A DNA stretch of 64,000 nucleotides. It comes from Osmia lignaria lignaria (lineage: Eukaryota > Arthropoda > Insecta > Hymenoptera > Megachilidae). The notes under the pieces were generated by a model, which saw nothing but the letters and a program-made list of their open reading frames with translations, did no database searches and was not told the DNA's origin. Below, in pieces: positions 34,766 through 49,100 of the stretch (position 1 is the stretch's first letter; the number at the start of each line of letters is the position of its first letter). The translations under genes and the position numbers were made by a program. The stretch is taken from the NCBI RefSeq assembly GCF_051020975.1, contig NC_135032.1, positions 9,734,001-9,798,000 of the forward strand. Reading direction: 5' to 3'.

Positions 34766-37700
34766 GACTTAATTACGTCAATAAATTATCTAAAGAAGTC
34801 CCTAAAAATGCAATTTAATCTCTAAAACATCAATTAACAACTGCTTTAATATATAATCCATCCTCGTCCAAACGTTGATGACTGATGATTGAAACAACGC
34901 AGTGTTTGAGACGATCAAACGAACCTGTCATTCGATGATTGTCTCTGCAAATTCAATCAGGTTCAATAAACTGCAAGCGGGTATGAATTAATTGGAAATA
35001 GATGAAGTTCACGCACTGTGAACAAAGTCTATTGCCAAACCGATAAAGACGAGATGAAAACGATCATCGTGGAAAAATTCTGATCCGTTCATGAATGAAT
35101 ATGAGAGTCAAATACGGTATGAATTAAAGATAACTCGGATTTATCATGTGGAAAAGATAATGATTTCACGATGAATACGCAAGGGGAGTTTGAAAATATA
35201 ATAAATCAAAAGTAGGTTGATATTCATGATTTTCAGAGATATTCATTTATAAATGAACGGGTGTAACGAGAGGCGAACGAAAAATTTATTAAAAGTAATT
35301 AATATTTATGACAATGGAAAATGGTGAGAGGTGAATATGTGAATTAATAATCAAATATTTTTATCTGGGAGGAAAATGATCTTCCTGACGAATTGGAAGG
35401 GTGAATAATAATTTTAATTTGTAATTAATGAAAATATTAATTTTTTACTTTGCATGGTTATCACCCTCTTTTGGAACAGTTTTCTTGTAAGTTGGCGAGA
35501 GAATTGTATCATTCGACAGAACACTGGAATGATAGGACGTTTCGATAACGGACCTTTCAGATACTGAAAGTTTAACTGTAATTCGAAAGCTCTCGATTCG
35601 ACCTCGTTAAACTGCATCGAACGGAAACGATTTTTCCAAACGTTCCGAGGACGAAATGAAGGTTCCCTTTTCCGTGCGGACGAGGGCGTGGACGATCGAC
35701 TCTATACGATCGTAAAAATCGACGAGAAAGTGGAATCGACGAGTTACACGAGTGGACGTGAAGAGCTCGATCGCCTCCTTTGTCGAGTGAAAAGCACCGC
35801 GAAACAGCCACGACTTTTCCGTTTTGCACGAATTCATGGGGCAAGTTTACGTTCGAGCGGGAAAGTTACAAAGGATTTCCGTACGGAATTCGATCTGACC
35901 GCGTTGAATAACGATCCTGCTTCGAGAAAGCAGTCGATGCAGCAAGAAAAATATCGACCCTTCCACGGGAAATCCTTGTCCTTGTACAACTTTCTTTGAA
36001 AAGTTTCAGGATCTCGAGATCCCGCTAATTAATTGCTGTTTTATACTTCTAGTAATTCGTTGAGAAACCCTTGATTTCATTGAATTTCTTTATTAAATTA
36101 CTCCTTCATTAATTCATCATACCTGTTTCGTGAACAAACGAGTCAATAATGAATTTCTTTGCAGAAAACAATATATAAATAATCCGATTCTTATTAAGAA
36201 TTAATCACCAATTATTTCCTTGATTTTATAATGAATGATGTATTAAATATAAATTATTTTACGAGAACATACATGTTTATCCAAGATAATGCGATGTGGG
36301 AGTAAAGCGGAGGAGCCGAAGTACTCGAGCAAATGGCTTCAAACTTCTGTCCAAGTTTGACAATTGAAAGGCAAGCCAAGGGATCGTCTTTAAACACGAG
36401 GGACGCGCATCGAGGATCACGTACGAGGCCATCGTTACGGCAATTACTGTCTTTCATCCTAACGCTTCTCCTTGCTGCTCGAATTCACGTCGAAAGGGCA
36501 AGAGACGAAGATTCGGTCCGTTTAACTTTCAACTAGCTAGAAATTTGATCGTAATATGCTTCGACTTCCATTTTATATCCACGATATTCTGACTATTGTG
36601 GATCTTTGTTGCAAAATTTTTCTATTTGCTTTCAAATACACTGTTTTCTATTGAAAATGAAAGAATCAATAATAAGCTTTTATGCGATCCACTCGAGCAT
36701 CAAGGAGTTTCGAAATTTACACGCTTTTTTTTTCACAAACCCGTTGTTCGCGAACAGAGAGCAAAAACAGAACGAAACTAGATCGATGGAGTAACGTGGA
36801 TTGCGTTAAAAGTTTGTACACGAACATGAACGACAGAGAGGCGGAGAAAAATGCAAACAATTCGGATTCAGGCAATCAGCATACGGTTAAACGGAACAGA
36901 GAGCCGGTGATTTGAATGCGTGGCGATTTCAAACGATACTTTCCGATACTATCGACAATTTCTATGGAACAATTCGTTCGGCGAACACATGGCGAGCCGC
37001 AAAAGTAGTGGTGATTAAAATCAGTCGGTGAAAATAGCTTCTCTGGAATTAGGAATTTCAGATTTTCAAGTTTTCTTTGGTTAAATTGATAAAATAAGAA
37101 CTTGGAAATATATTTTTAATTTTTTCATGCTATGCTTCCCTACAGGTACCAAGAATCGGTCCGGAGAGTCGGCGACGCATGGATTAAAATTCTAAAATTC
37201 CGAAAAGTCTATTTGGGCAATGACTCATTAAATTGATTGCCAATTAAAATTTATTATAATGAAAACATGTGGAATTTATTTATTCAATCGACAATTTCAA
37301 TCAATGGGAAATGATGTTTACTCGTCGTGTTTGATAACTGTTGTACGAAACTCAAGCAAATAATGAATAATTAATAGATGTTTAATTACCATGATAACAA
37401 TATACCCTGATTATCGTTTCTTAATTAGAATCCATCAATTACTGCAGGAATCACCGAGAAAAGATTACAAATGATTACAATAACAGCCATTAAAATAATT
37501 AATTTGGTTGAATGTAAATTACAATATTGTAGGATATATAAATTAAATTGAGATACAAAATTTGTAGTGTATCATTTAATTAATTTTCTCTTGTACCTGT
37601 TATACGATTATTGACGTTTGTAATTTTTTTTCATTCTTATCAAATCAAAAAAACACTCTTTCCATTTCATATTGAACATTCAATACATATTTTTCAATTA

Positions 37701-40541
37701 TTTTTCATCGAACACTATTTTTCACAATTCGTTTTGTTCTTTTTTCAATCATTTTTCCACGACATCATAAATTATATCTCTCGTTTCTATCAGCTATTTG
37801 TCCATACAACCGAGCTTATGATTAATCGAAGGAAACGTCTATCAATCATTTTTCTATTGAAAGCTAACAAAACATAAGCTCCTTGCGTCAATTCTTAAGA
37901 ATTCAATGATATCCGATCGGATCCTTAATAGATACTATTTGTCAAGTTTAATTACTGTGATAAGTCTGATGATCCTTAGCAAAGAAGAAGAATCTTTGAC
38001 TAATTACATTCACAGAAAAAATTAAATTAAAATGGATGATTAGTCATTAAAAATTCAATTTACACCTTACTTAAAATTGTCTAATTTAAATAGTAAAAAT
38101 GAAAAATAAAATACTTTGAAAAGTTGTTATCTGAACGGAAAATCCGGTTGCACCTAGTATTTCCTTTCTGACTTCCACTTTTGTTTTTCATCCCCGACCT
38201 CAGCCGTATCTTTCCCATCGTCTCGACTTATTTATTTCACGTGTACCAGTGTTGTTGAAGTAAAAGAGAAATTTATAGCGTGCCCGTGTGTTTCATGGTA
38301 TTCGCGTCGCGGAAGTATTAAGAGCACCGCCATGCAAGAGAAATGGACTTTTATGGATCACCCGGGCGCAGATTTCAATGGGATGCGGGGGCCCGATGAA
38401 AATGCATTTCCGCGATGGATCACGAAAACCAGAAAAATCTTTCTCTTCTGTCTAGTTTCATTTTGTCTGCCTGTAAATCGTGCATCGGTTTTTTTCGCCC
38501 CTCTGTTTGGAGGGTGAATTTTCCTGCTTGAATGTATGCAATAGAAAAATGAAGCTTCCCCTTTTATTTTTTAAGAAAACATCAGAGTTGATAGCAAAAA
38601 TTGAATTAATTGCAATTTTCGAAATTGGGATTATTAAAATTTTCAATTTTCAATTTCCTTAAAATGAGAATAAGAATTTTTTAAATTAAATTTCTGAATG
38701 ATCCGAATTCTTTAATTTCAACCCTTAGTAAGTCAACAATCAAATCAATTTAACTAGTTTTCTGCTTTGTAACGTGGTAACGTTTCAAAGGGTTGTTGTT
38801 CAGAAAAGTTTCCATGGAAATTCAAAGTGAAGCGTGTATCGGTCGGATAGTTTTCATCGTGGACAAACTTTATTCTCGTTCACGTAAACACAATCGAGTA
38901 TCTCGAAAGGGAAGACCATTTCGCGTATGTTTTGAAAACGATGCCATAAATTTCCATTATGATACAAGCAACCCACGTATGCTCATATTTTCGAACGCTC
39001 CTCTTGAAACCTTGTTTCTATTAAACATTTTCCTCGTTGCTATTCCAAACTCGCTATGCTCATAGAAAGCATTTCTGTTTGAATAATTCTCATGTGAATC
39101 GCAAAATATTTTGAATATCTCACGGATGCGTACCCAGAAATTTGTTTACACGACGAACATGTAACATTTAGGTGTAATCAAATCGATTCATTAAAAAATA
39201 AATTGAATGCAAAATATTAGAAATATCCATAAAATTAAGAAATTAGAAAAGAAATATAAAATTGATTGATACTCAATATAAATGACATTTTCTATTAATT
39301 ACACAGAAAATTAATTTCTGTCCCTAAAATACATTTCTTTTTCAATAAAATTTTATGTATTACAGAATGTTCTTGTTCAACAATTCCGTTACAACTGATG
39401 CAACTACAGTTGTCTAGTTATTTATCCAATTAGCATACAAGCAACCTAATTTGATTCGAGTTAATTAACCTTCCCCGAACAATAACACTGTTGCATCTAG
39501 TTCAATACTGTCAATTAGAGAGTGTTATATGTTTCTGATTTATGTCATAGTTTTATACATCTGTATACGACTTATTGCATGTTAGAAGTATTGCAAACTA
39601 TTCAAACTAAATGAGAATCCATGAATTGGAAATTATTCAAATAATGACCTAGTTTTATCAATCGAGGGTTGATCAAGTGATTTATGCAAAAAGAGTATTC
39701 TAATCAACTCGAAATGAATTTCTAAGTTTTCCATATCGGAAAAGTTTCGCGTTAAATATCGAAGGCATGGCTTTGCGCTCGTGGCAATCGGGTTCTCAGA
39801 AGATAAGCTTGAAAATGCAAATCAAAGCAACCAGATGCATCGCCTAAAGCGAGAAGATGGCGTATCCTATCGTTCTCGAGTCAGCTAGCTCCGTTTCCTG
39901 TCAGCCGATCCCGAGAATCCCTTTGTACCACGAAATTGGCCCAGTTCGATGGTTTGTCTTCTATAAACAAAGCTCTATCCGCGAGTGTTCGTTTTGCTGA
40001 CCATGCGAAATCCACCCTTCGATCGGTCAATGCTTGCCAGATGCTCTAGACTTGATTACGTTGCTGATTTTCTCTCCAAGTGTTGCAGAATCTCACCGAT
40101 ATTATACAACAGTGAAATTCCTCCTTTGTTCGATTGAAAATAATTGAAATAACAATAGCAGTTAATGCGGATAATTATTTAATTTTGAAACATTTGTTCG
40201 GAACGAGAGGTTTCCAAGGAAACGCGAAAGAATAAAACTAAATATTTCTAAAGGCAGCATAAAGTGGACCGGCTTTTCTAAAGGCTAGAAAACTTCCTTT
40301 TAATTTCCATCCGTTTCCCGATTACTATTCAACGCGGTTCCGCAAGCTTGCCGAATGAAACAGAATATTAACTGGAACAAGAAGCGCATCATGAGCTTGC
40401 ACAAACAGCCGTGCATCTCGTATGCTTTCACCTGTGTCTCGTATGCAACCCGTTTATTTATGCGAGTTGCAATTTACTCGATCAGAACGGTGCCGCACGA
40501 TCCAATAACTCCAAAGTTCCTCGGGACACCATTTTCTACGT

Positions 40542-40816
40542 ACTAGGTGTTCAGAAACGTGTGACTAATATTTATGTGGAGAAATCTGAATAGAGACGTT
40601 AATTCAAATTAATGATCTTTTACAGATATGAAAATCCTCCTGGTATAAATATTATTAAATAATTTGAAATTCTACTACAATTTATAAAAAAGATACATAA
40701 TTTACAAATGGCAGATATTTTTTTTCTGTTATAGAAATTTGCTAAATTGAAACGAAGAATGTATGGAAGTTAAAAATTTCTTGTAACAAAGTCATCTTGT
40801 TAGAAACACCCTGTGT
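40542..40816. mobile_element. Possible MITE with AGGTGTT-type ends
   Basis: The left sequence CTAGGTGTTCAGAAACG and the right sequence, minus strand, CACAGGGTGTTTCTAAC are loosely inverted, with an AT-rich interior of about 270 bp. No clear target-site duplication was found, so this is tentative. Confidence 0.28.
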
Positions 40817-41586
40817 AGAGGAGGAACGTATACCGATACATCATTGAAGATGCGTCGAACCACCCTCTCTAAGAGTACCCCACTTTCGTGCTTATTTACG
40901 TTCCATCTGCGATGAAAACGGCGCTTTAATCGTGAAATTGTCGATTCCCTTGGTACGGCCTCGGTCGTGGGAAACTTTGGAAGCAGTTGCTCGGAAAGAT
41001 GGCTCAAAGAGCAGGAGATATGAATTCAACGAGATTTCTAAGGCATTAAATTTCCGAGCTTATGTGTGCTCGTTCACTTGAAAGGATTTTTAAGTTACCT
41101 ACGACTATGCGTAAAATTGAAATGATACTCTAAAGTTGAAGAAGTTTAATCATCGTTACCCTTCAATCTTGAAACATTTTTATATTCTTTTATTATTCAT
41201 ATAGATAATATAAATAAATAAAAATTCCTCTTGATTTTTGTGAAAAACGAATGAAAATTGTTGTACAAAAATAGAAAGGTGAAAGAAATAAAGTAACGAA
41301 TGCAAACGTGAATCCTTTTCTTTTCATTCTTTTCCCTCTGACATTCTCACTCATCGATTTTAATTCGCTGGTAATACCGCACAAAAAATCGGCCCACCGA
41401 TTCGAGCTCGTTGCTTTACCATATTACTCGGCTTTTCTCGCTTTTCACGTTTTTTCCCACCCCTATCGATGAAAAGAGGAACTCGCATTTTCCCGATTCG
41501 TTCGGCGCACCCTCAAATCCCGCGTGCATTTCGCAAAAATAAACGGATTACCAACCGAAGCATCTGTTTTTCTTTCCGAGTGCGTC

Positions 41587-41614
41587 GAATGATAAAAAAA
41601 AAAAAAAAAAAAAA
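41587..41614. repeat. Poly(A) run
   Basis: About 20 consecutive A then GAGAGAGA. No retroposed gene is recognised next to it. Confidence 0.85.
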
Positions 41615-44563
41615 GAGAGAGAACTGTTATCAATCGAACGAGCCCCGTTCGAGTTCGTTCGCGGAAAAACGTTTTCACTGGTCTTTCTTTGTAACTCCGC
41701 TCTGTATTCCGCCAACGATATATCGAAATTCCAAGCGTGCACGGAAGAAGAGGATTTTTAAACTCAATCTTCTCGAAAACGAAATTTTTGTTGCAAATCA
41801 AAGGAGAATTTAAGCCGGTTACATGCCAAAGCGATTAACTCCACTTTTTTAATTTTTTAAAATTTTAACGCCAAAGCATTTCTTACGATTTCTTTTAAAA
41901 TTTAATTTTTGTAATTAATCGATTTGGTAAAGGACCATGGTAGGGGTGGGGGCAGAGGCAGAAGTGTCAACTGATCCCCTATTTAAAAATTAAAAATCTT
42001 GTCCTTTTCAATATCTTTTGACACAGAAAATGGAAAGCTTGTAACGAGTTTCTCTGGAAAGTAAGGCCCGGGGCTGTAACCCCCGTAAACCTCCCCTTAA
42101 TCCTGCGCTGCAACAAATCGAAGCCACTAACATCTCAGGTTCGCAAACAACGCACGATATAAGCCGGAAGTTATCCAGCAACGTATCACCGGAAGCGAGT
42201 CTCATCGTTGTCATGTTTCCACGAGATCGCTGGCAATTTTCTGTATTTTACGTACTTGTAATTCAGCACGTTCATCCCGTTCCCGTAATGAGCCTCGTTA
42301 AACGAACAAGTTCCTTCGAACGAATCGCTTAATCCGTGCTTCCGATAACCACGAGCCTGTGGCCAAAATTTTCGTTTTCTTTTTTTCTCTTCTTGCCGCT
42401 AGACTTTATTGGAAGTTTGATGAGTTGGCCAGAATTAAGGCTCGTTTACGAGAAGATTACGGAATTTTCTGAGGCCACGTTCTTCGCACCTGGATACCGG
42501 AACGGGTTTCGCTTAGGCCACTCGATGATGCTTGATTATATGGAGAATTTAGTCGTAAAGCGGAGAGAAACGAGCTGAATTTTATGACATTACCGTTCGG
42601 AAACTTTGAGCCTTTTTGATAAGTTTTATAATATGGCTGGTTGCTTTCTTTCTCGTGAGAGTTTGACTATTTAGAATTTCGAGATAAAACGCTCTGTCAT
42701 TTTGGAAAAAATGTATGGAATCACTGAAAATTTGTTATTTATTTTTTATAGCAGCTTGGAATCGTATTTTACCATTGATTAAATTTTATATCAAATTAGA
42801 ATGTAATTAAAAAATATGTTACTTTTTCGAGGGGTTGGAAATAGTCGAGTATATAAATCCTGATCAGAGACAGCATAATAAATAACATTTTCAGGAGGAC
42901 CTGTTTTACCTCCTGATTTCCACATTTCGCGAATATTCGGACGTTTTATGGCCCGCACTGATGCAGACTCAACTGGCTGTAATGTGTCTTTATTTGTTGG
43001 CTAAACGCGAAATATTTCCGTCTTAAATCCTCCCGTTGCTCTACGTTCATCTTCCACCTTGTGCTATATTTTCCAACTTTTCCTTTGCTAAGCACACTAC
43101 TTCTTAACTTTTTGTAGAAACTTGAATATCTATCAGAATTCATTTTAAACATAAATATGCTTTCAGATTGAAAATACATAGTTTACAGATTGTTTTGTTA
43201 AAAAGATTTTTGGAATATTGTAAGATAAAGTGTAAATGAAAAATTCGATTGAAAAAGGACGTAAATGAGATTGAAAATAAGTGGTGTATAAAAAAACCGT
43301 TCTCTCATGTTTATTTAAACGCGTGCGAGTATTTTAGAGAGGATAAGAGAAACAGAAGAGCAAAGTGCTTCTTTTGTACACGGGTTAACGCGTTGTAACT
43401 TTTTTACGAGTTGCATTTTAAAACCGCCAAGAGAAAACTTCAAGTATAAAGGGAACGAATAAGATTATACGGCCCTATAAAAAAGAATTTTAATTCACGG
43501 TAACAAGGAAATTTCACTCGTACTTTATTTTCAAGCAAAGGGGACACGATCGTGTTCAATATCGGTTTAGTTGTAATGAAAAAAGAATATATTATATTTA
43601 TACAGCCTATTAAGGGATAAGAAAGTTTAATAAAATCTTACTTTATTATACAAATTCTGAAGTAGTATCTTGAAATTAAGATAAACGTTTAGGATCCAGG
43701 GAATATTAATTGCTGAGACAACGATTATGAAACGAGCACTTAAAAAGTTCTAAAACAGTTAATTAATAATTTTAAATTTACTGAAATAAATATTCGAGAA
43801 TTTGAAATTTACTAAAATAAATATCTGAGAATTTTGTAATCCGAGCATCCCCCCAAAAATAGAGGCTTGTTTCGTTAAAAAATTCTACTTGTCAGCAGTT
43901 TGCATAAATCACAGTGAGCTAGAGTGGCGTTTCTAGAAGCTTATTCGACGGAATTACGACGTATCCTAGCGAGGAACGAAAATTTCCTCGAAGGAGCCTC
44001 GCATCGACCACAATATTTCATCCCCTTCGCTTCGCGGCTGCCAATGGGGATGAACTTTTATCCACGAAACGTGGCAAAGAGGGTAACCGTGAATTATGCA
44101 AAGCACGGTGCAGAAAAACGGGAAAGACTTCGGCCTGAGAACTCCGGCCGGAAATTACAAACTGGCCCTGTCTACGGGGAAAGGTCACTGGACTCTCTTC
44201 CCGTCGAAGAAAAGACGAGACACAAAAGAGGAAGATCGTTCTGCCTGTTCCCACTTGACGCTTTCAGGTTAAACGAATCGATTACTGGCTGTATTTTCAC
44301 TGATACTTCCATAGCCTCGCTAGAATTCTTGCTTAATTTCCTTTGGAAGCTGACAGAATTGAAGGACATGCCTACCTTCAAGGTAAATTGCCAGCGGGGA
44401 ATAGAGAAGTTACTTTATAAATAATAGATGCAGGTTAATGGATGGTGGGATACACTTTGAGGGAGGATTTTCAGGTTTTCAGAATGTTTGCTTTTAGTAT
44501 TTGATATGTTTCTTAACTTAAAATAAATTCTTTATGCCTTTGCAAATTGATCTGGTCGTGAAG

Positions 44564-44870
44564 ACTAATTTAAGTAGAATAAGTAAATAAATATTCAGAC
44601 CAATGAACAAAATAGAAATATTAGATAGTCAGATAAATAATTCATTCGTGTCATAATGAAAATATTATTTTACATTAATATTCTAGGCACAGAAAAAATG
44701 AACAAAAGTTGGAACACTAATTTAAGTAGAACAGGAATATATGTGGTCAGACACGTAGATTATTTAATTAATATGATCTACGTGATCAAGCAGGCAAACA
44801 AAATTGTATTATAATTCATTTTAACCTGAGAAAAATAATATTTTAATTCAGTAGTTAATTTCATAAGTGA
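44564..44870. repeat. Possible old tandem duplication of about 151 bp
   Basis: ACTAATTTAAGTAGAA occurs at 44564 and again at 44715. Loose matches follow in the same order (gtcaga, attattttacatt versus attttaacctg). The second unit contains a perfect 9-bp inverted repeat, CACGTAGAT (44752-44760) and ATCTACGTG (44776-44784). Confidence 0.4.
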
Positions 44871-45953
44871 AAATTCAAGAGTTTTTCCAGCACACCCGAG
44901 TGATAAATCCTATTATAATCTCGGGAATAAAGTTCAAAAAGCTTTCCCCATTTTATCTCCACTCGTTCCTCGTCATCTTAAAATATCTCACAAATACTAA
45001 TCACAGTTCTCGTTTCGCGGCTATTCATCCCGCGGATAGAGGATTTCGCGAGATAAACTATCATTTTCCAGCAGTCCAGTGAGAAATTAAAATCCCTGCC
45101 ATGATACTTCCATTCTCTAAAACCCGGTTCCCGGTGCCAAGCCACTGGTTTTATTTACCTTTAAGTCACAATTCTCCAACGAATTTCAGTCGCGTAGTTT
45201 CGTTTAAAAAAAAAAAAAGGAGAAGATTTTTAATAATTTCAATGCGTTTCCACCCGATGCGTTTCTAGCAAGTTCCAGTTTGATGTTAACCGCGGAAATG
45301 CTCGTTTATCCCGCAAATACCGCTCTCAAAGCCACACTGTCATCGCGAAGCGTGTTCTTGACTCGCGTTTAGACGTCTTGCCCACCCGTTTTATGCTAAT
45401 GTCAACGAAACAGGGAGCCGCATTAAACCGAGTGACCGTCGCCCGAGGATTCGTGGCCTAGCGAGCTCGCTGTTATTCCCATGTAAATGCGACAAACGTT
45501 GATATCCCGTTTAATTGGCGAGAGAGCTTAAACACCATCTGACGAAACGTTTCAGAAAATGTTAGAACCAGAAACTACATTGTCCGCTCGCGAATTTGGC
45601 TTGCGACAAATAATCCTTTCTGTGTACTGTTTTAACCAACCAAGAAATTCGTCTATATTTGAGGAACGCAAATTTTAATGTAATGGAATAATTAGAAGAA
45701 AAGAAAATTAATAAAAATTCCAAATTGCAAGGCAGCATGTGGAAGATTTAAATTAAATTTAAATTTCAATTAAAAAATGGAACAATTGCATCCTGAATAA
45801 TTACAATTATTTGTATCACGATTTTATAATATTTTTACATTTAACAGTGGAAATAATAAAATTTCTAAACTTTGAAATATTAGTTACTCCTCCTCCAAAC
45901 CAAAGATATATAAAACAAAAAAAAAATAAAAATGATTTAACGAGAAGGCATTC

Positions 45954-46193
45954 TACAGATAGAGGAGGGTGTGCTTTTCACCCTCGATTTTGTTGGGGGT
46001 GGATATCTCTATCTGTAACCGAGATATAAGCTTTCGAGGTATTCGAGACACGGAGGGATTGTGAATGACCGAAATTCCAGGAAACGCCGCGACCTACATT
46101 TTTTCCTGGAAATGCGTACGCTAGTAGTAGTAGTAAAAAAAAGCGCTGACCGAGCGTCTGTCACTGACCGCCGCAAGTGGAACAGGTCAGTGA
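45954..46193. promoter_or_regulatory. Cluster of small inverted repeats with two STAT-type sites
   Basis: Four inverted repeats lie within 240 bp: TACAGATAGAG (45954) with CTCTATCTGTA (46007); nested in it GAGGGTG (45965) with CACCCTC (45979); CCAGGAAA (46077) with TTTCCTGG (46102); TCACTGACC (46161) with GGTCAGTGA (46185). TTCCAGGAA (46075-46083) and TTCCTGGAA (46103-46111) match the STAT consensus TTCNNNGAA. Function is unknown; it may be a regulatory element or remains of a mobile element. Confidence 0.35.
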
Positions 46194-49100
46194 TAGAGGG
46201 AGACGGACGTACCGACTCCTCCGAAATCATGCTTCTCTTCGAACGACGATATCTCGGAAACGGAAACTCATATTCAAATGAAACAAAAGCTATTTTAAAG
46301 GGTAAGATTTCCCGCTTCTAATGAGCTACAAAGTGTCCGGCTTCTGCAATTAACAAGCTTCTGATGGAAAGCTAAAAATGAGCTATTTCAATACATCACT
46401 TTTCGTTCTTCTGGCTATTTAAATGGTAATATTATAATGTATTTCAATTGTTTTAATTATCTCTGAGTGCAGAGTGTAATCATTTCGGTTATTTATGAAA
46501 ATAAATATAATTTCTGATATTTCACTGGTTGGTTTTCTTCGCAATATGAAAATCAACGAAGTTTATCTTTCATTTTTCATGGCGGAAAAATTGAACAGGT
46601 TTGCATTTCATTTCGTTACGAATTTCCTATCTACTCGATAAACATATTAATTACATACGGAAACGGATCTGGCGCAGGAAAGCGAACGGTTTTAATTCAA
46701 TTAAACGTAAATTTCATGGCACGCCACCGTGGTGCATCGAATTTACGCGGGTATTTTTCGACCGGAAACATTTTTAATCAGTATGCGAATTGAAATACAT
46801 ACTTTGTTTCCGGTTTTTCGTGGCAAAACGCACCGTTGCTTTTCGCGTTTAATAATGCAGTTTTGTTGTAGATACTGGATGAACATTAATTGTTTACAAA
46901 TTCCTCTATTTTTGTTTTCTGACTTTATCTATGTTCGAATATCGACGGATATTGATTTATTCCATGCGATTTTCAAATTACCTTCTGCCTGTTCAAATAT
47001 TAAATTATATACTAAATTGAATAGAATAAATAAAATAGAAGTTATTCAAATATATTGACTTAAAAAAGAGAAGATTACAATTCAACAGCTAATTCTCCTT
47101 TCGAAACAATGGGAAAAAAGGATGTTGGGCTAATAATCGGAAACGACCCCCAGCGGCGATCATTATTATTATTTACAACGGTAATGCAAATACAATTCGG
47201 CTCGTTTCAGCAACACGGATCGTGTACCTCGATAAAATTGCATTCGCCGACGTGAGCACGATTTTAAACTTTAATGGACCCGCAGGCCTGCCAACAATCT
47301 GTTTAATTGCATTGCCCTAGCTCGCTATCCCCCTCGCTTAGCGAAAATCAACGGTATTCAAATTAATCTCTACGCTCCTGTTCGTCTTTTATCCCGCTCC
47401 CTTTTCGAAACCCGTGCAAATATTTGCCAAAACACCGGTCAAAATTCATCGAACCTGGGAAATTTGAAAAAAGCATCCTCTTTGGTCTTTCTAGGATTAA
47501 TAAAAAATAAAGTGCCTTCAAAGGGGTGGAAATTTTGAAATGTCAAATCAATACTATTCTGTTTAATCATCCATTGAAACCGGTATAGAAGCAGAAATAC
47601 CGAGGAAATGCAATTCGTGATTTGCAGAAGGGGATCTATTTAGAATGACTATATAATTTCAATCGAATGATATTATAGATAACTATGCATGGCTGAATTA
47701 ATTAACCATTATTTGACAACAGAGACTCAAATCTGGTTACCGGAGGTCCAAATAGAGCCGTTTAATTAATAATCAATATTAATTAATTTCTTTGTGAAAT
47801 TTCAATGTCACTTTTTAATCTATCATTCAGGTATGAAAATTTGTAAGAATTTTGTTTCCCTGTAAGATGCATTCAAAGAAGACGTCTGTTCCCATGGCAA
47901 TCGAGACTCGTCTCACATTTTTTTCCAAGCAAAAGTTCATCGGGATGATTCACGACGATCGCGCTCGACGCCTGCTGCACCCTCGCTTGTAATCCATTAA
48001 AAGCACTTTAATAAATTGACAAATATATGAAATATCATGCCGACGACCCTTTGTCGTTGTCCTCTTTGCATACGCGCCACAGACGGGTATGGTTACAAAG
48101 CGGGATTCTCGAATTTCTTGCGAATACATCTGCTCGACTCGATGAGAGGAAAACAAACTAAAACGCATTAGCCACTTCACATGTCGAAAGTACTACAAAC
48201 AAATACCGCCGTTACATTTCAGCAAACGAATCATTAAATTCCAGCTAGTTCTGAAATATTAATCCAATTTCTCTTTGGGTTAATTTTAGAGTTACCCGGG
48301 TACCCGAATTCAGTAATAATATTCAAAGTTTGCTATCGTTGAGAAAACAAAACGTTTAAGATTAAGGGTGCTCGTGATGGACCGTCATATTTTAAAAATA
48401 ACAAGAATGTATTTATAAAAAAAATGATTATGAAAAGGTGTGCTACACGGAAAATGTAAATTACATTTGAACCTCTGGTAAAACTTGTCACAGATTATAA
48501 AGAAACAAATGTCTACTTCTTTGTTTCTTCTAACGAGCAGTAGGTTTTTCACTTTGCAAAACATACGCCGGGGGTAATCACGGCGGCTCACACCGATATT
48601 TCAAGAATATTAATACGTGTAACGTAACTGTTGCAGATTAATGCACGGGATATGATTTATATAAGGCGCAGTGCGGTTCATCGAAGCAATTTGCATTCGT
48701 GCCAGGTTTATTGATAACGACCGTTAATAATTGCCACCCTTGCTGTTATAAACGTATTGTTAATCGGTCTCAAGATAACAAATTAAACGTGTTAATATTT
48801 TTTACCTTTGAATATTTTAGAACAAAAGTACAATATTTCCATCACGATATCTGCTTTAATTAATGACTAAAGAATATTATCATCGTACAAAAACACATAG
48901 AATGATAATAAAAATGAATATTTGCATAAACAGTCTCCATCTACTACACTACGTCGCACCATTACATTGCTAATTTCCCTTAATTTGACATCAGAAAGGA
49001 TAATTAACATTTTAATCACTTTAGAATTACACGTCAAAGCTTTCACACCATGGTGCACTATTTTCAGCACTCTTTCTCTTTCGACCGCACGCAACATCAA

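Larger units (their letters stand above)
27131..40541. other. Probable intron or intergenic, no gene recognised
   Basis: GC-richer patches occur at about 27700-28080, 29120-29320, 30500-30840, 31460-32150, 33670-34030 and 35600-35980. The patch at 31740-31880 is purine-rich on the plus strand and includes TATATATAG, but no coding exon follows that I can recognise. A 64-codon frame at 29301-29107 (minus) has a protein-like composition but no clear splice acceptor. Confidence 0.5.

Noticed and set aside
40411..40593. Frame containing CNPFIYA, like the NPxxY motif of GPCR helix 7
   Set aside because: The preceding residues do not form a convincing transmembrane helix, there is no upstream GPCR-like frame or splice acceptor, and the motif is short enough for chance.
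43924..44424. Longest open frame of the window (166 codons, plus strand)
   Set aside because: GTG start, no recognisable domain, opposed by long frames on the minus strand, and located in a GC-richer patch where stop codons are rare.
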